From Phytopseudomonas daroniae (GTDB taxonomy: Bacteria; Pseudomonadota; Gammaproteobacteria; Pseudomonadales; Pseudomonadaceae), in the NCBI RefSeq assembly GCF_004327285.1, contig NZ_QJUI01000016.1, positions 1 through 64,000 of the forward strand: a DNA stretch of 64,000 bases, written 5' to 3'. Both the position numbers and the translations under genes were made by a program. Positions within the stretch are counted from its first letter, which is position 1; every line of letters starts with the position of its first letter. Below are positions 8,756-17,502 of this stretch, piece by piece. The notes under the pieces are model-generated. The model saw only the letters and a program-made list of their open reading frames with translations, ran no database searches and was not told the DNA's origin.

Positions 8756-9739
8756 TCAGGGCTGCAGCAGTACGGTGGGACGAAACTGTTCAGCCTGCAG
8801 TGGCGCTTTCAGCAGACCGATTTCCAGGTATTGGTCGAACATCTTCTGCATGCCGGCAAAATCCGGTTGCGCCTGCGGATCGCGAGCGAAGTCGTTCTCC
8901 TTGAGCAGGTACTGATCGAGCAGGTCGGTGGGCGCGCGGGTCACTTCGGACACCACCGCCAGGGTTTGCGGTCGGTCGGCCTGCAGCAGGCTCATGGCTT
9001 TCTGCAGATCCGTCATGTAGTGCTTGGCCAGTTCGGGATTGGCATCGACGAAGTCCTTGCGGCACACCTCGAGCAGATGCACGGTGTTGGGCATCAGATC
9101 CGCAAGGGCGAACAGCTTGCGTACGCCGCCCTTGGCTTCGGCCCTCACCGCGAAGGGCTGATTCATCACCGCGGCATCGATACGGCCGGCACGCAGGGCG
9201 GCTTCGGAGCCGGGGAAGCCGGTTTCCACCAGTTTGATGTCCTTGGCCGGATCCAGCCCGTTGTGCTTGAGCAGCATGGCCATCTGGCCGTAGGAGCCGG
9301 ATCCATAAACGTTGACGCCGACCGTCTTGCCCTTGAGATCGGCGATGCTGTTGATCGGAGAGTCTTCCTGCACGGCCCAGTACAGCGAAAACGAACCCGG
9401 CGCCTCGGCCACGTGCTGAGCAATCGCATAGGCCTGCAGGCCACTGGACAATGCACCCTGGCCGAGCGAAAGCGGGGCCTGGGATGAACAGTCGAGTGCG
9501 CCGGCGAGCATCGCCTGCACCATCGGCGCGGTGCCCTGGAATTGCGTCCATTCGATACGGTACGACTTGCCCAGCTCGGGAAAGGCATCGGTGCGACGCA
9601 TCATCCAATACTTCATTTCTTCGGCGGGAATCGACCAGCCGACACGGATGGTCGGCAAATCCTTGGCGCTTGCCGGGTTGCCAAAACCCAGCACGGCCGC
9701 GCAGGCGAGTAACTGTAGAGAGCGAGTGAACGTCTTCAT
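8756..9739 (-). CDS. ABC transporter periplasmic binding protein (SsuA/TauA/NMT1 type)
   Basis: 327 residues with a Sec signal peptide cleaved near ASA (about residue 25), followed by TIRVGWSIPAEE. Internal marks of the family are GALDCSSQAPL, SIADLKGKTVGVN and the GRIDAAVMNQP pocket segment. It is the first gene of an operon that continues with ATPase, two permeases and two dehydrogenases. A divergent AraC-family gene begins about 370 bp away. Binding of a sulfonate or small carboxylate/amine is inferred from family only. Confidence 0.88.
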   Translation of the reverse strand: MKTFTRSLQLLACAAVLGFGNPASAKDLPTIRVGWSIPAEEMKYWMMRRTDAFPELGKSYRIEWTQFQGTAPMVQAMLAGALDCSSQAPLSLGQGALSSGLQAYAIAQHVAEAPGSFSLYWAVQEDSPINSIADLKGKTVGVNVYGSGSYGQMAMLLKHNGLDPAKDIKLVETGFPGSEAALRAGRIDAAVMNQPFAVRAEAKGGVRKLFALADLMPNTVHLLEVCRKDFVDANPELAKHYMTDLQKAMSLLQADRPQTLAVVSEVTRAPTDLLDQYLLKENDFARDPQAQPDFAGMQKMFDQYLEIGLLKAPLQAEQFRPTVLLQP

Positions 9740-10111
9740 GCTGTCATCTCCGGTGCCATCGATCAGGACGGTGGGGCGTCAGGCCGCTACGATCATGCGT
9801 AGCCGGCGTATGTGTTTGGCCCGATTCTAGGTAGAGGGTCTGGCTGGTGCTGATCGAAACACGCAACGGGGATTCGCCAGGCGCAACTCAATGGCGGGGA
9901 AGCGAGGCTGTCACCCCTGGTGACGCATTGCGGTACTTATAGGTCGAGGTGCTGCCTGTTTTGGTGCGCTCAAGTGAGGCAGGCGAGTTGGCAGTCAGGC
10001 CATGCGAGCCCTGGCCCCAAGGCTAATGGTGGTCACCGAGTCGACTGCTGGAAGGCCATCTGCGGTATGGATATTGCTTTCTGATTCACGTGAATTGTTG
10101 ATCGTAAGCCG
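9740..10111. promoter_or_regulatory. Divergent intergenic region between ABC operon and AraC regulator
   Basis: About 370 bp separate the binding-protein start (minus) from the AraC gene (plus). Promoters for both must lie here. I see no convincing -35/-10 pair, long repeat or RNA gene, and no support for a coding sequence on either strand. Confidence 0.35.
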
Positions 10112-11137
10112 ATGCTCTGGCTGCGGTCGGTCATCGAATCTGCTTACGTGGGTGTACGAAACATGTTCGATCACTTGCGACATCACAAACTCATGAGTTC
10201 CGGCGGCTTCAAGGAGGTCAAGGACGCGGTCAGCCGCTGTCTGTGGCCGCACCACATGAACATGCCCGCAGGGGAGTCGCTGAACTCAGAGTTGTACGGC
10301 GTGTTCTTTGGCGATGCGGCGTTGTTCGACCTGCATTACGGCGCCAGCGTCGAGATCGATGCCGGTGACATCGAGCGCTTCTACCTCGTGCGTATCACCC
10401 TGGAAGGGGGTGGTCTGATCCGCCTCGGCCAGCACAGCGCCGTGCTGCAGCGTGGCAGCCTGACTGTCTCTTCCCCGTCACAGCACAGCTACATCCGCAC
10501 CGACCGTGATTGCCGCAGCCTGATCCTGCGGGTGGCCCGCGAAGCCATGGAGCGGCAGTTGCAACATCTGCTGGATCGACCGATGAGTCGGCCGCTGGTG
10601 TTCGATATCAGTGTCGAGCCCGACCACCCGGGGTTGTTGGTGATCAGTCAGACCCTCGACTACATCTGTGGTCTTTGCCAGCACGGCGAGCCCGATACGC
10701 AGCCGGCGGTATTCGGCACCGCGTTGTCGGATTACCTGGTCTCGGTGCTGCTGACGCAACTGCCGCACAACTACCATGCCGAGCTGCACGATGAGCGTCG
10801 CAGGCCATTGCCATCCCACGTGCGGCGTGTCCGCGACTACATCGAAGCGCATCTGGAACAGCCCCTGCCGCTGGTGCAACTGGCCGAAGTCGGTGGTGTC
10901 TCGGTGCGCACCCTGCAGAACGGCTTCGCCCAGTTTCTCGGCCAGAGCCCTAGCGACTACCTGAGGAACCGGCGTCTGGCGCGGGTACATGCGGCGCTGC
11001 AGCAGGCTGGCAGCTGTGACAGCGTCACCGATATCCTGCTGCGCCATGGTATCGGCAGCTTTGGTCACTTCGCCGTGTTGTACCGCAAGCGCTACGGTTG
11101 TCTGCCCTCGCAGACCCTGCGCCGGGGCGCAGCCTGA
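10112..11137 (+). CDS. AraC-family transcriptional regulator (AraC_binding_2 type)
   Basis: Up to 341 residues. The N-terminal half is a cupin-like ligand domain (ITLEGGGLIRLG, TVSSPSQHSYIRT). The C-terminal 100 residues carry two helix-turn-helix motifs: LAEVGGVSVRTLQNGFAQFLGQSP and the DILLRHGIGSFGHFAVLYRKRYG block. The start is uncertain: 10163 and 10193 are also in-frame ATGs and none has a strong ribosome site. It diverges from the ABC/dehydrogenase operon at 9739, which it probably activates. It converges on the gene ending at 11144 with only 6 bp between stops. Confidence 0.87.
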   Translation: MLWLRSVIESAYVGVRNMFDHLRHHKLMSSGGFKEVKDAVSRCLWPHHMNMPAGESLNSELYGVFFGDAALFDLHYGASVEIDAGDIERFYLVRITLEGGGLIRLGQHSAVLQRGSLTVSSPSQHSYIRTDRDCRSLILRVAREAMERQLQHLLDRPMSRPLVFDISVEPDHPGLLVISQTLDYICGLCQHGEPDTQPAVFGTALSDYLVSVLLTQLPHNYHAELHDERRRPLPSHVRRVRDYIEAHLEQPLPLVQLAEVGGVSVRTLQNGFAQFLGQSPSDYLRNRRLARVHAALQQAGSCDSVTDILLRHGIGSFGHFAVLYRKRYGCLPSQTLRRGAA

Positions 11138-11143
11138 CTGTGC

Positions 11144-12049
11144 TCATTCACCCAGGCGTACCAGCCGATAGAGCGTTTCCAGAATCGGCGTGCGCAACTG
11201 GTGGCGGCGTGCGTGCCGCAGTAATGCGCCATTGATGGATTCGATTTCGCTGGGCCTGCCGGCCTGGCGATCCTGCAGCATCGAAGGGCGGTGTGCAGCC
11301 TGCTCGACATACACCTGGCGCATGCGTGCCCGTACCCGCTCGCTGTCGAAGGCGATGCCCTCGGCCATGGCGATGTGCTGGCTTTCGTCTATCACCTGTT
11401 CGGCCAGCCAGCGGCCGTCCGCGCTGGCCCCGATGACACCGACCGGCTGCCCGACCAGTACGCACAAGGCGTTGAGGGCGGCGTTGAAGGCCACCTTCTC
11501 CCAGATCGCCGACTGCACCGCGGGATCCGTTGCACAGTCGAAACCGGCCCGGCTCAGCAGTTGGTTGACGGCCGACAGCTCGGCGCAGTCGTCCCCGTGG
11601 TAGCGCCACAAGCGCACTTTGCCGGTATCGACAGCGTGCACTACGCCTGGTGCAGTGAGATCTGCCGGCACATCGGTCATGCCGATCAGCACGCGCTCCG
11701 CCGCTACCGTCTCGATGATGCGCTCGGCATTGCCCAGGCCATTCTGCAGGGTCAGCACCCAACTGTTCGGGCCGATCAGATGACGCACCGAGGTGATCGC
11801 CGTACGGGTATGCATGCCCTTGGTGAAGACCATCAGCAGGTCGAACGGCCCCTGTGTATGTTCGGCCAGCGCAATGGGCAGCCTGATCTGGTGCTGCCGT
11901 TCCCCGAGATGCAGATGCAGGCCGTGCTCAGTGATCGCCGTGATGCTGACCGCATCGACCTCCACCAGATTGACCCGAGCGCCGCCAAGTACCAGGCGCG
12001 CGGCGAACAGGCAGCCCATGGCGCCGGCGCCGATGATGGCGATGTTCAT
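11144..12049 (-). CDS. Ketopantoate reductase-like dehydrogenase (PanE/ApbA family), copy 1
   Basis: 301 residues. The NADP-binding start is IIGAGAMGCLFAARL; the family lysine/asparagine pattern appears as WEKVAFNAALNALCVL and the C-terminal domain contains RPSMLQDRQAGRPSEIESINGAL. This matches 2-dehydropantoate 2-reductase (ketopantoate to pantoate). The setting, 9 bp after a FeaR-like AraC gene and amid catabolic genes, argues that it may act on another 2-oxo acid rather than serve vitamin B5 synthesis. A second family member is at 19861-20853. Confidence 0.85.
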   Translation of the reverse strand: MNIAIIGAGAMGCLFAARLVLGGARVNLVEVDAVSITAITEHGLHLHLGERQHQIRLPIALAEHTQGPFDLLMVFTKGMHTRTAITSVRHLIGPNSWVLTLQNGLGNAERIIETVAAERVLIGMTDVPADLTAPGVVHAVDTGKVRLWRYHGDDCAELSAVNQLLSRAGFDCATDPAVQSAIWEKVAFNAALNALCVLVGQPVGVIGASADGRWLAEQVIDESQHIAMAEGIAFDSERVRARMRQVYVEQAAHRPSMLQDRQAGRPSEIESINGALLRHARRHQLRTPILETLYRLVRLGE

Positions 12050-12058
12050 GGAAGATCC

Positions 12059-12994
12059 TTACCGCTGGCCGTCAGCCGTTTTCTGGCTCTGCGCGCGGTA
12101 GTCCTTGGGCGGCATGCCGAAGTGGCGTTTGAATACCCGGGAGAAGTGCGCCGAATCGGTAAAGCCCCACTTGTAGGCGATAGTGGTGATCGGCAGGGCT
12201 TTATCGCCGGCCTGGGTGAGATCGCGGGCGCTGCAGTGCAGGCGTTGGCGCTGGATATAGCGGCCGATACTGTCGCCGTCGAGTTCGAACTGGCGATATA
12301 GCTGGCGAACAGAAACGTTCAGTTGTGTGGCCAGTTCGGCTGGCGTCGGCGGCGCTTGCAGTGCCTCATTGATCAGGCGCTCGGCGAGGCGGCGCAATGG
12401 GCGACCGGTATCCGGAATGTCGTCGATATGCAAAGAGGGTTGCAGCAGGCTGATCAGGGCGTCCTGCAGGGCGGCACCATGGGACTGGCCGGCACCCAGG
12501 TTCATCTCTCCCTCGCTGATCTGCTGCAACATACCGTGCAGCAGGCGCCCGCTCAGGCCGGTCTGTTCGAGCTTGCCGAAACGGCAAGCGTGCGCGGGTA
12601 GCAGGCGATCCACTGCGTCGCGACAAAGGTGGATCGATAGTTGTGCGATCAGACCTTGCGGCTGCATCTCGAACGCCTCGGCCGAGTCGAGCAGCGCCAT
12701 GTCGCCAGGGTGCAGAGTGAATGTTCGAGCGCTGCGGTTGATCGCCATGCTGCCTTCACGCTGCAGGACGAGAAAATAGAAGCCGTCATCACCACGGCTT
12801 GCGCTGCCGCGTTCACGGCGAATCGACGGAGCGTTGACCTGGATATCCGCCAGGTTCAGGTCACCCAGTCGATGGTGCTGGATATCGCCTATGAAACTGT
12901 TCGCATGATTGCCGCGCTGAGTGATGAAGCGGCCACACACGGCATGTACTGCATGATTCCAGTGGTCGAAATCGTGGAGGTTTTGTACGCTCAC
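12059..12994 (-). CDS. AraC-family regulator, FeaR-like
   Basis: 311 residues from a GTG start at 12994 that has a GAGGTG ribosome site 7 nt upstream; an ATG at 13051 would add 19 residues that do not look conserved. The N-terminal ligand domain includes GDMALLDSAEAFEM. The C-terminal AraC DNA-binding domain includes LATQLNVSVRQLYRQFE and IAYKWGFTDSAHFSRVFKRHFGMPP. The length and FDHWN N-terminus resemble FeaR, the activator of phenylacetaldehyde dehydrogenase, and the gene upstream (13154-14641) encodes a FeaB-like enzyme. Regulation of that enzyme set is therefore likely. Confidence 0.85.
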   Translation of the reverse strand: MSVQNLHDFDHWNHAVHAVCGRFITQRGNHANSFIGDIQHHRLGDLNLADIQVNAPSIRRERGSASRGDDGFYFLVLQREGSMAINRSARTFTLHPGDMALLDSAEAFEMQPQGLIAQLSIHLCRDAVDRLLPAHACRFGKLEQTGLSGRLLHGMLQQISEGEMNLGAGQSHGAALQDALISLLQPSLHIDDIPDTGRPLRRLAERLINEALQAPPTPAELATQLNVSVRQLYRQFELDGDSIGRYIQRQRLHCSARDLTQAGDKALPITTIAYKWGFTDSAHFSRVFKRHFGMPPKDYRAQSQKTADGQR

Positions 12995-13153
12995 GAGGCA
13001 CCTCGAAGGGCTTTCTAGTAGTTTTGGTGCGCAAGTGGGCGGATTTTGCACACATGACTAATCACGGGAAACTTCAAGCATTTCTCGCGCCAGAAACCGA
13101 ACCGGGAGTGGTGAGTTTTCGAACAGGGCCGGCAAGCCGACCCGAAAGGCGAT

Positions 13154-14641
13154 TCAGTAACGGATCATCACCGATTTGAGTTCGGTGTAGTCGTCGATGA
13201 AGGCACTGCCGAATTCCCGGCCGCTGCCCGAGGCCTTGATACCGCCGAAGGGCACCGACGGGTCGAGGAAGGTGTGCATGTTGACGTATACCGTGCCGGC
13301 CTCGATCTGTGGAATCAGGCGCAGCGCCCTGGACAGGTCGTTGGTCCATATGCTGGCGCTGAGGCCGAAGGGCGAGTCGTTGATCAGGCCCGGCAATTGC
13401 TCGACCTCGTCGTAGGGCAGCACGCACAGCAGCGGACCGAAGGTCTCCTCATGGAGCAGGCGATCCTGGGCGCTGTTGGCGAGCACCAGGGTCGGTTCGA
13501 CGAAGTAGCCGGGGCGGGCCAGGACGTTGCCGCCGCAGACGATGCGGCTTTCACGGCGGGCCAGCTCGAAGAACTGCACGACCTTGTCGAACTGCGGCCG
13601 GTTGGCCAGCGGGCCGAACTGCACGCTTTCGTCGAGTGGCGAACCGATGCTCATGCCTTGCAGCGCGGCGCTGAATTTCTCCAGGGTTTCGTCGAGGCGC
13701 GAGCGCGGCACGTAGAGCCGTTCCGGCGCGGCGCAGACCTGGCCCTGGTGCACGTAGCCGGTCTGAATCAGCCCGGCGATGGCGGCGTCGAGGTCGACGT
13801 CCGGTAGCAGCGCCGCCGCATTCTTGCCGCCCAGCTCCAGGGTTACCCGGGTCAGGTTGGCGGCCATAGCTGCCTGGCCGACTTTCAGGCCGGTCGGCAC
13901 CGAGCCGGTGAACGACACCTTGGCCACCTGGGGGTGGTCGATCAGTTGCGCGCCGACCTCGCCGCTGCCGTTGAGCACGTTGAACACGCCCGCCGGCACC
14001 CCGGCCTCGACCGCCAGCTCGGCCAGGCGCAGCAGGGTCAGCGGGGTGAATTCGCTGGGTTTGAGCACCAGGGTGCAGCCGGTGACCAGCGCCGCGGCGA
14101 TCTTCCATACGCCGATCATCACCGAGAAATTCCACGGCACGATACCGGCCACCACGCCGACCGGCTCGCGGCAGGTGAAGGCGGTGTACTGTTCGCCGGC
14201 CAGCGAGGGGAAGGACGGGCTCATGGTTTCGCCGTTGATCTTGGTCGCCCAGCCGGCGTAGTAGCGCAGGAACACCGCGCTCTGGCCGACTTCGAACAGC
14301 CGCGACAGGTGGATCGATTTGCCCGAGCACAGGGTTTCCAGCTGGGCCAGTTCCTCGCCGTTGGCTTCGATGAGGTCGGCCAGGCGGTTGAGGATCACCC
14401 CGCGCTGGTAGGGCGAGGTCGCCGCCCAGCTTCCCGTGAAGGCCTGGCGCGCCGCGCTGACGGCAGCCTCGACGTCGGCGGCATCCGCCGTCGCGACCTG
14501 GGCGATGGCCTCACCAGTGGCCGGATTGACGACCGGGATGCGCCCGGCGCAAGCGCTGGCGCGGTAAGCGCCGTCGATGAAGTGGCCGTGCTCGCGCTGC
14601 AGGAACGCCTGCACTTGGGGCAGCAGTTGAATGTCGCTCAT
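13154..14641 (-). CDS. Aldehyde dehydrogenase, phenylacetaldehyde dehydrogenase (FeaB)-like
   Basis: 495-residue NAD(P)-dependent aldehyde dehydrogenase. Visible are VNPATGE near the N-terminus, PWNFSVMIGVWK, the nucleotide site FTGSVPTG, the general-base motif LELGGKN, the catalytic cysteine in GQVCAAPERL, and EETFGP. It aligns by eye along its length with E. coli FeaB, which oxidises phenylacetaldehyde to phenylacetate. The gene follows an outer-membrane channel gene by 31 bp and a GMC alcohol dehydrogenase, giving an alcohol to aldehyde to acid route. An arylethanol or indole-3-ethanol substrate is inference. Confidence 0.92.
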   Translation of the reverse strand: MSDIQLLPQVQAFLQREHGHFIDGAYRASACAGRIPVVNPATGEAIAQVATADAADVEAAVSAARQAFTGSWAATSPYQRGVILNRLADLIEANGEELAQLETLCSGKSIHLSRLFEVGQSAVFLRYYAGWATKINGETMSPSFPSLAGEQYTAFTCREPVGVVAGIVPWNFSVMIGVWKIAAALVTGCTLVLKPSEFTPLTLLRLAELAVEAGVPAGVFNVLNGSGEVGAQLIDHPQVAKVSFTGSVPTGLKVGQAAMAANLTRVTLELGGKNAAALLPDVDLDAAIAGLIQTGYVHQGQVCAAPERLYVPRSRLDETLEKFSAALQGMSIGSPLDESVQFGPLANRPQFDKVVQFFELARRESRIVCGGNVLARPGYFVEPTLVLANSAQDRLLHEETFGPLLCVLPYDEVEQLPGLINDSPFGLSASIWTNDLSRALRLIPQIEAGTVYVNMHTFLDPSVPFGGIKASGSGREFGSAFIDDYTELKSVMIRY

Positions 14642-14672
14642 TGGGAAGACTCCTTGGCAGTTGAAAAACGAA

Positions 14673-15566
14673 TCAGAGAGGAATGGCGACGTTGAGCCAG
14701 AACTTGCCGCCTTCCGGGCGGTTGCGCACGTCGAACTCGTGCTGGTAGCGGCCCTGGACGTTCAGGCCGCTGGCCGTGGTGTAGGTGAACTGCGGGCCCA
14801 GCGCCGTGGCGCGGCCCTTGAAGTCGCCGAGCACCGCGCCGGCGCCGCTGTCGCCGCTGAGCTGCCTGTAGCTGTAGCCGCCGATGCCCACGCCCCAGTT
14901 GCCGAAGTGCTTGGCGGCGACGAAGTCGGCGTGCAGTTCGTTGCCGGAGCGGTAACGGGTGTCGGTGTTCTCGTAGTTGTGGTCGAACATGGTCTTCATC
15001 GAGAACTCGTAGCCTTGCGGGTTGCGGTAGGTGAAGGCGAACAGCGGTTCGAGGGTGACGTAGTTGCGGCCGATGTTGGCCAGTGCGTCCTTGTCGTAGC
15101 GGCCGGTGGGCAGGTACACGTCGACGGCTGCGAGCCAGTGCCAGTTGCCGGCGTGCCAGCCGACGGCCAGCGGACTGAAGATGAAGTCGCCGATGCCGGC
15201 GCGGTGCTGACGCCCACCGGCGCCCAGGTCGACGTCCACGTCGGCGGCGACCAGGAAGGCGTGCATCGCCCAGTTGCCGCCGAGAATCCGTTTATCGGTG
15301 ACATGGATGGCGCGCAGGATGGTGGCGGCGGTGCTGACCTTGAAGTCGTCGAACGCCGGGTTCGAGCTGGCGAACCGGTCGGCGCTGTAATAGGTGTTGT
15401 AGCTGACCAGGTAGCTGCCCGGTGGCGGCAGGGCGCCGGTCATGAAGCCTTCGCTGCCGTTGGCGTAGGCGCCACCGCCGCCTTCGGTGGCCAGGGCGCT
15501 CTGTCCGAGAGCGAGCAGGACAAGGGTGGTTACGCCGATCAAATAACGCTGTTGGGAGAAACGCAT
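14673..15566 (-). CDS. Outer-membrane beta-barrel, MetA-pathway-of-phenol-degradation family
   Basis: 297 residues with a cleavable signal peptide (MRFSQQRYLIG... to ALA). The barrel has alternating strands ending in the C-terminal pattern FWLNVAIPL. Features such as PPGSYLVSYNTYY and FIFSPLAVGWH fit the family of outer-membrane proteins found beside aromatic- and alkane-degradation genes (PF13557 type). It lies between a GMC dehydrogenase and an aldehyde dehydrogenase gene on the same strand, so it probably admits their hydrophobic substrate across the outer membrane. The start at 15566 gives the signal peptide; further upstream starts do not. Confidence 0.85.
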   Translation of the reverse strand: MRFSQQRYLIGVTTLVLLALGQSALATEGGGGAYANGSEGFMTGALPPPGSYLVSYNTYYSADRFASSNPAFDDFKVSTAATILRAIHVTDKRILGGNWAMHAFLVAADVDVDLGAGGRQHRAGIGDFIFSPLAVGWHAGNWHWLAAVDVYLPTGRYDKDALANIGRNYVTLEPLFAFTYRNPQGYEFSMKTMFDHNYENTDTRYRSGNELHADFVAAKHFGNWGVGIGGYSYRQLSGDSGAGAVLGDFKGRATALGPQFTYTTASGLNVQGRYQHEFDVRNRPEGGKFWLNVAIPL

Positions 15567-15640
15567 GGGTGATCCTCGAGCCGAATTCTGGGTGTGCGGA
15601 TCCATGACGCGATGGATCCGCCATGGGCCTTGAAGGTCAG

Positions 15641-17341
15641 TCAGGAGCGGTCGGGTGCGGCGAGCGATGCCTGGGGCGTGCCGATCAGAGCATCGAGATT
15701 CAACATCTTTTCGTGTGGGGCGTTCAGCGCCAGCGGTACGTTGCCAAGGATGAAATCGGCACCTCGTTCGCCCAGCATGATCGCCGGCGCGTTGGTGTTG
15801 CCGCTGGCGATCTGCGGGCACACCGATAGGTCGATGACCCGCAGGTTGGGTACGCCATGCACACGCAGTTGCAGGTCGGTCACCGAGGTCGCCGGATCGC
15901 TGCCGAGGCGGCAGGTGCCGCCAGGGTGGTAGACGGTCTTGATCGCCTTGCGCACGAAGGTCTCGATGCCGGCGGTGTCTTGCCAGTCGATGTCTTCCGG
16001 GGCGGTGATCTTCTTGATCAGGTTCTTCAGGGCCGGTTGCTGCATGAGCTTGAGGCCGGTCTGCACGGCGCGGATCTGACCTTCGAGGTCTTCCGGGTCG
16101 CCCAGGTAGTTGGGGTCGATCAGCAGCATGTCGGCCGGATCGCTGCTGCGCAGACGCACCTCGCCGCGAGCCTTGGGCCGCAGGTGGCCGACTTTTACCG
16201 TGAGGCCATGCTCGGCGGCGGGCGGCACTTCGCCGGGGGTATTGTCGAAATTGTCCATCACGGGCAGAAACATGAACTGGATGTCCGGCCGGCCGACGTC
16301 CTGGCTGTCGACGAAACCGCCACCTTCGAGAATGTTGCTGGTCAGCAGGCCGCTGCGGAAGGCCAGCCACTGGGCCATGTGCTTGATGCTGCGCAGACCC
16401 TTGTCTTCGCCGAGGATGCTGTTCTGTTCGTGGGTGGTGGCGTTGAGCGACAGGTGCAGATGATCGTGGAAGTTCTTCCCCACCGGCAGGTCGACCAGGG
16501 TCTCGATGCCGAGGTCAGAGAGGTGTTCCTTAGGGCCGATGCCGGAGAGCATGAGAATCTTCGGGCTGCCGAAGGCGCCAGCGCTGAGGATCACTTCCTT
16601 GCGTGCGCGGGCGGTGATCGGTGCGCCATCCTTCTCACTGAATTTCACCCCGATGGCGCGGCCGTTCTCGACGATTACCTTGTGCGCCAGGGCGTCGGTG
16701 ACCACGGTCAGCTTGCTATTGTCGCGCACCGATTTCAGGTAGGTGCGCGACGTGCTGGCGCGGGCGCCGTTGCGTGTGGTGGTCTGGTAGAAACCAACGC
16801 CCTCCTGGGAGGCACCGTTGAAGTCGTTGACGTAGGGCAGGCCCATCTCCTGGCCAGCACGGACGAAGGCCATGGTCATCGGGTGGCGATAGCGGTTCTC
16901 GCTGACCGGCAGCGGGCCCTCCTGGCCGTGGTATTCGCCACTCAGGCTCTCGTTGGCTTCGGCCTTCCTGAAGTAGGGCAACACATCACGATAGCCCCAG
17001 CCGGGGCAGTTCCAATCTCTCACCCAATCGTCATAATCCTCGTGCTGGCCACGGATGTAGATCATCCCGTTCACCGAACTGCCGCCACCGAGCACCTTGC
17101 CCTGGGCGATGATCATCTCGCGGTCGTTGCAGTGCTTCTGCGGCACGGTCATGTATGGCCAGGACTTCTGCTGGAAAACCTGCACAACTGTTGCGGGCAT
17201 GGTGTGGAAGGGACTGCTGTCCTTGCTGCCTGCTTCGAGCAGTAGCACGCTGCCGGCGTTCTGCTGGATCAGCCGGGCGGCGACTACGCAGCCTGCCGAG
17301 CCTGCACCGATCACGATATAGTCATATTCCTGGGTGGGCAT
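15641..17341 (-). CDS. GMC-family FAD alcohol dehydrogenase (choline dehydrogenase-like)
   Basis: 566 residues. The FAD-binding start is YIVIGAGSAGCVVAARL, GMC signature 1 is GKVLGGGSSVNGMIYIRG, signature 2 is GAFGSPKILMLSGIG, and the catalytic His region is VYHPGGTCRLG with SGNTNAPAIMLGERGADF. Family members oxidise primary alcohols at the membrane or in the cytoplasm and pass electrons to quinone or O2. Position upstream of a beta-barrel and an aldehyde dehydrogenase makes it the probable first step of an alcohol oxidation route. The start at 17341 (MPTQEYDY) places the FAD motif at residue 10, as usual. Confidence 0.92.
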   Translation of the reverse strand: MPTQEYDYIVIGAGSAGCVVAARLIQQNAGSVLLLEAGSKDSSPFHTMPATVVQVFQQKSWPYMTVPQKHCNDREMIIAQGKVLGGGSSVNGMIYIRGQHEDYDDWVRDWNCPGWGYRDVLPYFRKAEANESLSGEYHGQEGPLPVSENRYRHPMTMAFVRAGQEMGLPYVNDFNGASQEGVGFYQTTTRNGARASTSRTYLKSVRDNSKLTVVTDALAHKVIVENGRAIGVKFSEKDGAPITARARKEVILSAGAFGSPKILMLSGIGPKEHLSDLGIETLVDLPVGKNFHDHLHLSLNATTHEQNSILGEDKGLRSIKHMAQWLAFRSGLLTSNILEGGGFVDSQDVGRPDIQFMFLPVMDNFDNTPGEVPPAAEHGLTVKVGHLRPKARGEVRLRSSDPADMLLIDPNYLGDPEDLEGQIRAVQTGLKLMQQPALKNLIKKITAPEDIDWQDTAGIETFVRKAIKTVYHPGGTCRLGSDPATSVTDLQLRVHGVPNLRVIDLSVCPQIASGNTNAPAIMLGERGADFILGNVPLALNAPHEKMLNLDALIGTPQASLAAPDRS

Positions 17342-17502
17342 TGGAGCGACCTCGCTGATGTCCCGAAGGGATCGTTGTGAGGCCCCATTCAAGCCTCTAT
17401 CGGCGGCAGGAAATTGATCGTGGTGGACAGGTTGTTGTATGTGGTTGCCAGGTTTTCGGATCCGCCCAGGTTGGGGGCTATCCACTATCTTCTGGCCAGA
17501 CC

